Source: Nemertoderma westbladi
Lineage: Eukaryota > Xenacoelomorpha > Nemertodermatida > Nemertodermatidae
DNA length: 64,000 nt
Assembly: GCA_032718475.1 (NCBI GenBank)
Contig: JAUCBJ010006900.1
Location: 1 to 64,000 of the forward strand
Reading direction: 5' to 3'
The stretch's first letter is position 1, and each line of letters opens with the position of its first letter. The translations under genes and the position numbers were made by a program. Below, in pieces: positions 1-11,491 of this stretch. Under the pieces are notes generated by a model that was not told the origin of the DNA, searched no databases, and saw only the letters and a list, made by a program, of their open reading frames with translations.

Positions 1-570
1 TCTTCGTACCTGTGTGCATTAAACACATTGTACCATATAAAGTACCCGAAAACTACCGGAAACTACGGTCTATTTAACTTGATTCTCTCTCTTCGGTCAT
101 TAAGGGAACAGTTTTCCGAAATAGACCGGCTCATTGTTAAATATATGTTATAAAAAAATTTACTTAATATTAATAATAAAAATTTTAAATGTGAAATAAG
201 TTGATAAAACTGACAATTTTATTGTTGTTACAGAGATTGATAAAGCAATAAAATTTAGCGGATGTAATACACCCCGTTTATAAGCCAACCAAAGATCAAA
301 CACAATGGTTACTACTGGCCGTCGGGCTTTGTAGCTGATAACCAAGTAATAATATGACTAAAAACCGTGAACTTTGTTACGAGTTGGAAATATATATTGT
401 GTAGTTGGAGAGATAAAGAGTCAATGTATCAGATGGGCGGCTCTGTTAAGGAAGTGGGTGTTGTTGGATGAGTTAATGTGTTTGTTTTTATCCCCCCCCC
501 CCATATATGCTATTACCTCACTCTGTTTTGCTTTAAATGTCACGCTTCTGATATGATTTCCTATTAGTAT
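1..570. other. Non-coding stretch, no gene seen
   Basis: AT-rich sequence with only short chance reading frames on either strand. It holds a run of 12-14 C near 490-503. I see no conserved protein motif, RNA gene or recognisable element boundary. Confidence 0.6.
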
Positions 571-738
571 TAATTTATTCCACAAAATTTCCTTTGTAGC
601 CAACTTAACAGACATTTCACAAATAATTTATAAATATACGGTAGCATTCTTTCTACAAATGCTACAGTATATACAGTAACTATATTTGTGAAATGTCAGT
701 TAAGTTGGCTACAGAGGAAATTTTGTGCAATAAATTAA
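571..738. repeat. Hairpin-forming inverted repeat, MITE-like
   Basis: Arms at 571-624 and 684-738 are near-perfect reverse complements of about 54 bp, with only a few mismatches. The 59-bp spacer contains a second small hairpin with arms GTAGCATT (641-648) and AATGCTAC (658-665). The structure resembles a small foldback or MITE-type element. No clear target duplication was found, so the element boundaries are uncertain. Confidence 0.7.
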
Positions 739-963
739 TTATAAATCAATACCTAATCATCGTTCCCCTCGCTCCCCAGTAATCTCGCCGCGAGCGCAAC
801 AGCCGGGCACCGTGTTATCGATGGGGCAGGGAACATAAAGACCGTGAAGTATGAGGAATTTGTTGATCGGGGCTGCTACCTACTGTATTTTATCCGGTAG
901 CCTTCAATACCTTAGGTATATCCAGCCCTGAGACTGCTGCGTTTCTAAAGGAGGTGGGCAACT
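739..963. other. Spacer before the minisatellite
   Basis: GC-richer unique-looking sequence between the inverted repeat and the first minisatellite unit. One plus-strand frame is open for about 45 codons, but it matches no family I recognise and has no start context. I call no gene. Confidence 0.5.
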
Positions 964-3900
964 GCCTCCATGCAGTCACGCAGGAGCCACGATCCCATTT
1001 GGTTCCTCCTCCAACCGCCTCCATGCAGTCACTCAGGAGCCGCAATCCCATTGGTTCCTCCTCCAAGCGCCTCCATGCAGTCACTCAGGAGCCACGATCC
1101 CATCAGTTCGTCCTCCAACCGCCTCCATGCAGTCACTCTGGAGCCACAATCCCATCAGTTCCCCCTCCAACCTCCTCCATATAGTCAATCCGGAACCGCG
1201 ATCCTATTGGTTTCTCCTCCAACCGCCTCCATGCAGTCACTCAGGAGCCGCGATCCCATTGGTTCCACCTCCAACCGCCTCCATGCAGTCACTCAGGAGC
1301 AGCAATCCCATTGGTTCTTCCTCCAAGCGCCTCCATGCAGTCATACAGGAGCCACAATCCCATCAGTTCGTCCTCCAACCGCCTCCATACAGTCACTCAG
1401 GAGCCACAATCCCATTTGGTTCCTCCTCCAATCGCCTCCATGCAGTCACTCAGGAGCCGCGATCCCATTTGGTTCCTCCTCCAACCGCTTCCATGCAGTC
1501 AGACTCGAGAGCCGCGATCCCACCAGTTCCTCCTAAAACCGCCTCCATGCAGTCACTCAGGAGCCGCGATCCCATTGGTTCCTGCTCCAACCGCTTCCAT
1601 GCAGTCAGACTCGAGAGCCGCGATCCCACCAGTTCCTCCTCCAACCGCCTCCATGCAGTCACTCAGGAGCCGCGATCCCATTGGTTCCTCCTCCAACCAC
1701 CTCCATGCAGTCACTCAGGAGCCGCGATCCCATTGGTTCCTCCTCCAACCGCCTCCATGCAGTCAGACTCGAGAGCCGCGATCCCACCAGTTCCCCCTAC
1801 AACCGCCTCCATGCAGTCAGTCATGAGCCGCAATCCCATTGGTTCCTCCTCCAACCGCCTCCATGCAGTCACTCAGGAGCCGCGATCCCATTGGTTCCTG
1901 CTCCAACCGCTTCCATGCAGTCAGACTCGAGAGCCGTGATCCCACCAGTTCCTCCTACAACCGCCTCCATGCAGTCACTCAGGAGCCGCGATCCCATTGG
2001 TTCCTGCTCCAACCGCTTCCATGCAGTCAGACTCGAGAGCCGTGATCCCACCAGTTCCTCCTACAACCGCCTCCATGCAGTCACTCAGGAGCCGCGATCC
2101 TATTTGGTTCCTGCTCCAACCGCTTCCATGCAGTCAGACTCGAGAGCCGCGATCCCACCAGTTCCTCCTACAACTGACTCCATGCAGTCACTCAGGAGCC
2201 GCGATCCCATTGGTTCCTCCTCCAACCGCCTCCATGCAGTCACTCAGGAGCCGCGATCCCATTGGTTCCTGCTGCAACCGCTTCCATGCAGTCACTCAGG
2301 AGCCGCGATCCCACCAGTTCCTCCTACAACCGCCTCCATGCAGTCACTCAGGAGCCGCGATCCCATTGGTTCCTGCTGCAACCGCTTCCATGCAGTCAGA
2401 CTCGAGAGCCGCGATCCCACCAGTTCTTCCTACAACCGCCTCCATGCAGTCACTCAGGAGCCGCGATCCCATTGGTTCCTCCTCTAACCGCCTCCATGCA
2501 GTCACTCAGGAGCCGCGATCCCATTGGTTCCTGCTCCAACCGCTTCCATGCAGTCAGATTCGAGAGCCGTGATCCCATTGGTTCCTTCTCCAACCGCTTC
2601 CATGCAGTCAGACTCGAGAGCTGTGATCCCACCAGTTCCTCCTCCAACCGCCTCCATGCAGTCACTCAGGAGCCGCGATCCCATTGGTTCCTCCTACAAC
2701 CGCCTCCATGCAGTCACTCAGGAGCCGCGATCCCATTTAGTTCCTGCTCCAACCGCTTCCATGCAGTCAGACTCGAGAGTCGCAATCCCACCAGTTCCTC
2801 CTACAACTGCCTCCATGCAGTCACTCAGGAGCCGCGATCCCATTGGTTCCTCCTCCAAGCGCCTCCATGCAGTCACTCAGGAGCCACGATCCCATCAGTT
2901 CGTCCTCCAACCGCCTCCATGCAGTCACTCAGGAGCCGCGATCCCATTGGTTCCTCCTACAACCGCCTCCATGCAGTCATTCAGGAGCCGCGATCCCATC
3001 AGTTCCTCCTCCAACCGCCTCCATGCAGTCACTCAGGAGCCGCGATCCCATTGGTTCCTGCTGCAACCGCTTCCATGCAGTCACTCAGGAGCCGCGATCC
3101 CACCAGTTCCTCCTACAACCGCCTCCATGCAGTCACTCAGGAGCCGCGATCCCATTGGTTCCTGCTGCAACCGCTTCCATGCAGTCAGACTCGAGAGCCG
3201 CGATCCCACCAGTTCTTCCTACAACCGCCTCCATGCAGTCACTCAGGAGCCGCGATCCCATTCGGTTCCTGCTCCAACCGCTTCCATGCAGTCAGACTCG
3301 AGAGCCGCGATCCCACCAGTTCCTCCTAAAACCGCCTCCATGCAGTCACTCAGGAGCCGTGATCCCATTCGGTTCCTGCTCCAACCGCTTCCATGCAGTC
3401 AGACTCGAGAGCCGCGATCCCACCAGTTCCTCCTAAAACCGCCTCCATGCAGTCACTCAGGAGCCGCGATCCCATTGGTTCCTGCTCCAACCGCTTCCAT
3501 GCAGTCAGACTCGAGAGCCGCGATCCCACCAGTTCCTCCTAAAACCGCCTCCATGCAGTCACTCAGGAGCCGCAATCCCATTGGTTCCTGCTCCAACCGC
3601 TTCCATGCAGTCAGACTCAAGAGCCGCGATCCCACCAGTTCCTCCTACAACCGCCTCCATGCAGTCACTTAGGAGCCACGACCCCATTTGGTTCCTCCTC
3701 CAACCGCCTCCATGCAGTCAGACTCGAGAGCCGCGATCCCACCAGGTCCTCCTAGAACCGCCTCCATGCAGTCACTCAGGAGCCGCGATCCCATTGGTTC
3801 CTCCTTCAACCGCCTCCATGCAGTCACTCAGGAGCCGCGATCCCATTGGTTCCTGCTCCAACCGCTTCCATGCAGTCAGACTCGAGAGCCGTGATCCCAC

Positions 3901-6900
3901 CAGTTCCGCCTACAACCGCCTTCATGCAGTCACTCAGGAGCCGCGATCCTATTTGGTTCCTGCTCCAACTGCTTCCATGCAGTCAGACTCGAGAGCCGCG
4001 ATCCCACCAGTTCCTCCTACAACTGCCTCCATGCAGTCACTCAGGAGCCGCGATCCCATTGGTTCCTCCTCCAACCGCCTCCATGCAGTCACTCAGGAGC
4101 CGCGATCCCATTGGTTCCTGCTGCAACCGCTTCCATGCAGTCAGACTCGAGAGCCGCGATCCCACCAGTTCTTCCTACAACCGCTTCCATGCAGTCACTC
4201 AGGAGCCGCGATCCCATTGGTTCCTCCTCCAACCGCCTCCATGCAGTCACTCAGGAGCCGCGATCCCATTGGTTCCTGCTCCAACCGCTTCCATGCAGTC
4301 AGACTCGAGAGCCGCGATCCAATTGGTTCCTTCTCCAACCGCTTCCATGCAGTCAGACTGGAGAGCCACGATCCCACCAGTTCCTCCTACAACCGCCTCC
4401 ATGCAGTCAGTCAGGAGCCGCGATCCCATTGGTTCCTGCTCCAACCGCCTCCATGCATTCACTCAGGAGCCGCGATCCCATTTGGTTCCTGCTCCAACTG
4501 CTTCCATGCAGTCAGACTCGAGAGTCGCGATCCCACCAGTTCCTCCTACAACTGCCTCCATGCAGTCACTCAGGAGCCGCGATCCCATTGGTTCCTCCTC
4601 CAACCGCCTCCATGCAGTCACTCAGGAGCCGCGATCCCATTGGTTCCTGCTGCAACCGCTTCCATGCAGTCAGACTCGAGAGCCGCAATCCCACCAGTTC
4701 CTCCTACAACCGCCTCCATGCAGTCACTCAGGAGCCGCGATCCCACCAGTTCCTCCTACAACCGCCTCCATGCAGTCACTCAGGAGCCGTGATCCCATCA
4801 GTTTCTCCTACAACCGCCTCCATGCAGTCACTCAGGAGCCGCGATCCCATTGGTTCCTCCTCCAACCGCCTCCATGCAGTCACTCAGGAGCCGCGATTCC
4901 ATTGGTTCCTGCTCCAACCACTTCCATGCAGTCAGACTCGAGAGCCGCGATCCCATTGGTTCCTTCTCCAACCGCTTCCATGCAGTCAGACTCGAGAGCC
5001 GCGATCCCACCAGTTCCTCCTACAACCGCCTCCATGCAGTCACTCAGGAGCCGCGATCCCATTGGTTCCTCCTCCAACCGCCTCCATGCAGTCACTCAGG
5101 AGCCGCGATCCCATTTGGTTCCTGCTCCAACCGCTTCCATGCAGTCAGACTCGAGAGCCGCGATCCCACCAGTTCCTCCTAAAACCGCCTCCATGCAGTC
5201 ACTCAGGAGCCGCGATCCCATTGGTTCCTGCTCCAACCGCTTCCATGCAGTCAGACTCGAGAGCCGCGATCCCAAAAGTTCCTCCTACAACCGCCTCCAC
5301 GCAGTCACTCAGGAGCCACGATCCCATTTGGTTTCTCCTCCAACCGCCTCCATGCAGTCAGACTCGAGAGCCGCGATCCCACCAGTTCCTCCTACAACCG
5401 CCTCCATGCAGTCACTCAGGAGCCGCGATCCCATTGGTTCCTCCTCCAACCGCCTCCATGCAGTCACTCAGGAGCCGCAATCCCATTGGTTCCTGCTGCA
5501 ACCGCTTCCATGCAGTCAGACTCAAGAGCCGCGATCCCACCAGTTCCTCCTACAACTGCCTCCATGCAGTCACTCAGGAGCCGCGATCCCATTGGTTCCT
5601 CCTCCAACCGCCTCCATGCAGTCACTCAGGAGCCGCGATCCCATTGGTTCCTGCTCCAACCGCTTCCATGCAGTCAGACTCGAGAGCCGTGATCCCACCA
5701 GTTCCTCCTACAACCGCCTCCATGCAGTCACTCAGGAGCCGCAATCCTATTTGGTTCCTGCTCCAACCGCTTCCATGCAGTCAGACTCGAGAGCCGCGAT
5801 CCCCCCAGTTCCTCCTACAACTGACTCCATGCAGTCACTCAGGAGCCGCGATCCCATTGGTTCCTCCTCCAACCGCCCCCATGCAGTCACTCAGGAGCCG
5901 CGATCCCATTGGTTCCTGCTGCAACCGCTTCCATGCAGTCAGACTCGAGAGCCGCGATCCCACCAGTTCTTCCTACAACCGCCTCCATGCAGTCACTCAG
6001 GAGCCGCGATCCCATTGGTTCCACCTCCAACCACCTCCATGCAGTCACTCAGGAGCCGCGATCCCATTGGTTCCTGCTCCAACCGCTTCCATGCAGTCAG
6101 ACTCGAGAGCCGCAATCCCATTGGTTCCTTCTGCAACCGCTTCCATGCAGTCAGACTCGAGAGCCACGATCCCACCAGTTCCTCCTACAACCGCCTCCAT
6201 GCAGTCAGTCAGGAGCCGCGATCCCATTGGTTCCTGCTCCAACCGCCTCCATGCAGTCACTCAGGAGCCGCGATCCCATTGGTTCCTCCTACAACCGCCT
6301 CCATGCTGTCACTCAGGAGCCGCGATCCCATTTAGTTCCTGCTCCAACCGCTTCCATGCAGTCAGACTCGAGAGTCGCAATCCCACCAGTTCCTCCTACA
6401 ACTGCCTCCATGCAGTCACTCAGGAGCCACGATCCCATCAGTTCGTCCTCCAACCGCCTCCATGCAGTCACTCAGGAGCCGCGATCCCATTGGTTCCTCC
6501 TACAACCGCCTCCATGCAGTCACTCAGGAGCCGCGATCCCATCAGTTCCTCCTCCAACTGCCTCCATGCAGTCACTCAGGAGCCACAATCCCATCAGTTC
6601 CCCCACCAACCGCCTCCATACAGTCACTCAGGAGCCGCGATCCCATTTGGTTCCTGCTCCAACCGCTTCCATGCAGTCAGACTCGAGAGCCGCGATCCCA
6701 CCAGTTCCTCCTAAAACCGCCTCCATGCAGTCACTCAGGAGCCGCGATCCCATTGGTTCCTGCTCCAACCGCTTCCATGCAGTCAGACTCAAGAGCCGCG
6801 ATCCCACCAGTTCCTCCTACAACTGCCTCCATGCAGTCACTCAGGAGCCGCGATCCCATTGGTTCCTCCACCAACCGCCTCCATGCAGTCACTCAGGAGC

Positions 6901-8826
6901 CACGATCCCATTGGTTCCTGCTCCAACCGCTTCCATGCAGTCAGACTCGAGAGCCGTGATCCCACCAGTTCCTCCTACAACCGCCTCCATGCAGTCACTC
7001 AGGAGCTGCGATCCCATTGGTTCCTCCTCCAACCGCCTCCATGCAGTCACTCAGGAGCCGCGATCCCATTGGTTCCTGCTCCAACCGCTTCCATGCAGTC
7101 AGACTCGAGAGCCGCGATCCCACCAGTTCCTCCTACAACCGCCTCCATGCAGTCACTCAGGAGCCGCGATCCCATTGGTTCCTCCTCCAACCGCCTCCAT
7201 GCAGTCACTCAGGAACCGCGATCCCATTGGTTCCTGCTCCAACCGCTTCCATGCAGTCAGACTCGAGAGCCGTGATCCCACCAGTTCCTCCTACAACCGC
7301 CTCCATGCAGTCACTCAGGAGCCGCGATCCTATTTGGTTCCTGCTCCAACTGCTTCCATGCAGTCAGACTCGAGAGCCGCGATCCCACCAGTTCCTCCTA
7401 CAACTGCTCCATGCAGTCACTCAGGAGCCGCGATCCCATTGGTTCCTCCTCCAAACGCCTCCATGCAGTCACTCAGGAGCCGCGATCCCATTGGTTTCTG
7501 CTGCAACCGCTTCCATGCAGTCAGACTCGAGAGCCGTGATCCCACCAGTTCCTCCTACAACTGCCTCCATGCAGTCACTCAGGAGCCGCGATCCTATTTG
7601 GTTCCTGCTCCAACCGCTTCCATGCAGTCAGACTCGAGAGCCGCGATCCCACCAGTTCCTCCTACAACTGCCTCCATGCAGTCACTCAGGAGCCGCGATC
7701 CCATTGGTTCCTCCTCCAACCGCCTCCATGCAGTCACTCAGGAGCCGCGATCCCATTGGTTCCTGCTGCAACCGCTTCCATGCAGTCAGACTCGAGAGCC
7801 GCGATCCCACCAGTTCCTCCTACAACCGCCTCCATGCAGTCACTCAGGAGCCGCGATCCCATTGGTTCCTCCTCCAACCGCCTCCATGCAGTCACTCAGG
7901 AGCCGCGATCCCATTGGTTCCTGTTCCAACCGCTTCCATGCAGTCAGACTCGAGAGCCACGATCCCATTGGTTCCTTCTCCAACCGCTTCCATGCAGTCA
8001 GACTCGAGAGCCGCGATCCCACCAGTTCCTCCTACAACCGCCTCCATGCAGTCACTCAGGAGCCGCGATCCCATTGGTTCCTCCTCCAACCGCCTCCATG
8101 CAGTCACTCAGGAGCCGCGATCCCATTGGTTCCTGTTCCAACCGCTTCCATGCAGTCAGACTCGAGAGCCACGATCCCATTGGTTCCTTCTCCAACCGCT
8201 TCCATGCAGTCAGACTCGAGAGCCACGATCCCACCAGTTCCTACAACCGCCTCCATGCAGTCAGTCAGGAGCCGCGATCCCATTGGTTCCTGCTCCAACC
8301 GCCTCCATGCAGTCACTCAGGAGCCGCGATCCCATTTGGTTCCTGCTCCAACCGCTTCCATGCAGTCAGACTCGAGAGTCGCGATCCCACCAGTTCCTCC
8401 TACAACCGCCTCCATGCAGTCACTAAGGAGCCGCAATCCCATTGGTTCCTGCTCCAACCACTTCCATGCAGTCACTCAGGAGCCACGATCCCACCAGTTC
8501 CTCCTACAACCGCCTCCATGCAGTCAGTCAGGAGCCGCGATCCCATTGGTTCCTGCTCCAACCGCCTCCATGCAGTCACTCAGGAGCCGCGATCCCATTT
8601 GGTTCCTGCTCCAACCGCTTCCATGCAGTCAGACTCGAGAGTCGCGATCCCACCAGTTCCTCCTACAACCGCCTCCATGCAGTCACTAAGGAGCCGCAAT
8701 CCCATTGGTTCCTGCTCCAACCGCTTCCATGCAGTCAGACTCGAGAGCCACGATCCCACCAGTTCCTACAACCGCCTCCATGCAGTCAGTCAGGAGCCGC
8801 GATCCCATTGGTTCCTGCTCCAACCG
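964..8826. repeat. Minisatellite array, segment 1 (52-54 bp units)
   Basis: About 150 head-to-tail units, interrupted at 8826 by the BEL-1 insertion. Two unit classes occur. Class 1 (52-53 bp) carries GTCACTCAGGAGCC. Class 2 (54 bp) carries GTCAGACTCGAGAGCC, with a CTCGAG site. The first 0.5 kb is class 1 only, and from about 1500 the two classes are interspersed. Longer blocks are also repeated, for example 7840-8107 reappears 212 bp downstream, and 4195-4462 reappears 1,798 bp downstream. The array is poor in stop codons, so long frames appear simultaneously in several registers. This is a property of the repeat and not evidence of a gene. Confidence 0.97.
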
Positions 8827-9096
8827 TGTGCGGAATATACGCACACCAAATATATCAGTGCTGACTGTATCCAACAGTCAGCCTTCAGTCGAACATAATG
8901 CTGACTGCATCCGGCAGTCAGCTAAGGCAACAAGAAAATGGGGGTCAGCTGTCAGACAATACTAAATATATAATCTGCTTGCTGGCTTGTCCCTCAAACA
9001 ATAATTCATCTATCAGCACTGTACCGGTAGCAAACCTTCACCAAAAGAAGTATACAGTATAAAATAGTATAAATCTACTGTAATAACTTTATTACA
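8827..9096 (-). repeat. BEL-1 3' LTR
   Basis: A 270-bp direct repeat of 14638-14907 that starts TG and ends CA. It contains two consecutive short hairpins, 8860-8882 and 8900-8922, each with an 8-bp stem GCTGACTG/CAGTCAGC. It also has an inverted terminal motif, TGTGCG...CGCACA. Confidence 0.95.
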
Positions 9097-9110
9097 TTCT
9101 CCCGCCCAAA
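9097..9110 (-). other. BEL-1 polypurine tract
   Basis: Read on the minus strand, a purine-rich run (GGGCGGGAGAA) directly abuts the 3' LTR. This is the expected place for plus-strand DNA priming. Confidence 0.7.
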
Positions 9111-9226
9111 AATAATCAATTGGGTACAGTTGCAAATAATATACACTAAAATTATTACAAACATCTTTCGTAAATAATAATTACTGAACAATACATATTA
9201 ACTAACTACAAATCCGTCATTTGTTA

Positions 9227-11491
9227 CTAAAAACTTTCACTTCCAGAACTGCACTCAGACTTTGAAGAGTCACTAATATCGTCATAATAAGATGAAACTC
9301 TCTCTCTAGCCGATTGAGCCGCCTTACGCTGTGAGGGCTGGCGTTCTGAAGGATTGTCGAACTTAACCACCGCTTGGGGGCGTGCAGAAACCACAGGGTT
9401 GTTACCAATAGGATCGTCGGAGGCGGGAGACGCTAATTCTATTGGATAGAGTTTCTTAATTGGTCTCTTGTATATTCCCGTAGCAGTACGTAAGGTTACG
9501 AATCGAACCCACCCGTCATTACCCGGATGTAAGTCTATCACCTTGCCTAGATTCCAACGCCCACGCGGTAGGACATTATCATGGATGAGAACTACGTCTC
9601 CAACACTCACAACATTACTAGGGTCACGAGAATCCCAACGATGGTGCTCCCGCAATGTTGTTAAATATTCCTTGGACCACCGGGTCCACAGATCACTCAA
9701 TAACTTTAGCAAAGGAAGATGACCACGAGTTAGACTATCTCTAGATACAGTTGGACAATAATCGGGATCACGCCACACATCACTATCGAGGCTATTGGGA
9801 TTATACAATGTATTAATGCGGTGACCTGATATTAACATTGATGGAGTTAGTGGCTGTGGATCATTATTATCTCCCGAAACATAGGTAAGAGGTCTGTCAT
9901 TCATTATACACTCAACCTCAACAATAAGCGTTTGCAACTCTTCTAGAGATATTAACGCGCAACCTAACACCTTCTTCAAACTAGTCTTCATCATTCGCAC
10001 CAGGCGTTCCCATATCCCGCCAAACCATGGTGCTGCTGGGGGGATAAAATCCCATGTAATTCGATGTGACAATAAGAACTTACTGACACTAGGGTCTTCT
10101 TTGGCCTGCCTTAAACAACCATCTGCTGAGGTGAATGTCGACGAATTATCACTTAACAATCTCGAAGGACACCCTCGCCGCCCAACAAATCGTCGCAGAG
10201 CCAGTAGGAAAGCATCAGTACTATTATCACGCACTATTTCTAAATGGACCGCACGACTCGCAGCACAAGTAAATAATGCTATATACACTTTGAATTTGTA
10301 GTCGTTGTCTTTCACTAATAAACTGCCGGTGTAATCTACACCACTACACTTAAATGGATGACATTCCTGTACTCGAATGTTAGGTAATGGGGGAGGAGAT
10401 TCTTCGATTCTTCCCACACTACGAATCACACCATCCATCATAGTAAGACGTAATTGGCGCACAATAGTTGGCATACGACCTTTAGAAGTAATCAAGTAAT
10501 CCCAAACCTCCAGATAAGATTCACGCTGTGCCTGTTGGACTAACCAAATTTCAGCATCGCGCACTTCACTCACTCGTAACAATGGAAAAATATTAAAATG
10601 CACATTACTTGGCACAATATCAACTATAGTACGAGTACGAGATTTATCAACAATTGCACACTTTACATTTCTAATAAAACAAAATACTAAAGCTGTTACA
10701 GTTATCAACTTATTGAAATTCCCAAAACGTTTAATATCGATTGGACTATCAGTCCACAAAAATAATTTATTACTATTATCAGTTTCAACTTTATAAACGT
10801 TTGTTACAAACTTTAGAAGCTTTGATCCAATAGCAGCAGCTGTCAATTCTAGCTGCGGTAATGAAGGCGTGGTTTTACCACCCTTGATTGGAGCAAGTTT
10901 ACACTTGGAAATCACAAGTTTAGAAATATTATCTAAAACAATATAAATAACAGCACCGAAAGCTTTTCCTGATGCATCACAAAAAGCGTGTATAGATGCT
11001 TCAGGAGTTACACATAATTGCCTAGGCAGACAAAAACTAAAGCACAAAATAAGATCAGAAACAATGTTATGCCACTCTTTTACAATGTTGTCTGGGAGTG
11101 GGGCGTCCCATTTAATACCGAGAGCCCATATATCCCGTATTAATAAACGAGATCGTATTGTCACTGGATTTATGAATCCCAATGGATCAAAAACCCTTGA
11201 TGCCAAACTAACAACCTTACGTTTTGTTAAAATAACCGCTGATGATGTCATGTTCCTATCTTGGAATCCTATGACGTCATCAGACATGTTCCAACATAAT
11301 CCCAAAACCTTTTGTTCATTATGAGTTACTTTAGGTCCGTCATGGTTTACTTTTATCAACTTAGCTAATTCTGGTGAATTAGTAACCCACTCCCTTAAAG
11401 GAAACCCACCAGCGGCTAAAATACCGCGACTTTCGTTATAAAAATTAATTAAACAATGCTCAGAATTATCATTAGCTTGTAAATTGTCTAC
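9227..11491 (-). pseudogene. BEL-1 pol, C-terminal part: RT end, RNase H remnant, integrase
   Basis: This stretch continues in the same frame as the upstream gag-pol segment, after the stop at 11492-11494. It opens with the VDNL part of the RT active-site motif and then shows the Pao-type region. An RNase H start follows (FCDASGKAFGA, then LFLWTDSP). The integrase core contains GVDYTG, LLSDNSSTF and PWFGGIWERL, the three acidic positions of a DDE integrase. A C-terminal DUF5641-like region ends it. The usual integrase HHCC zinc domain is absent: the sequence passes from GVIRSVGRIEES almost directly to PPPLPNIRVQE. RNase H is also shortened after LWTDSP. Family membership is firm. The product would be defective. 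Confidence 0.9.

Noticed and set aside
740-890. Possible exon or LINE fragment before the array
   Set aside because: A short open stretch with no recognisable family motif, start or splice context.
1450-8316. Minus-strand frames of 60-71 codons repeated through the array
   Set aside because: Antisense reading of the same tandem units. They recur at unit spacing and have no independent support.
3846-8689. Very long plus-strand frames (up to about 926 codons) rich in Ser, Pro, Arg and His
   Set aside because: They are the minisatellite read in overlapping registers. Several frames are open at once, unit lengths shift the frame, and there is no start context or non-repeat domain. Not called as genes.
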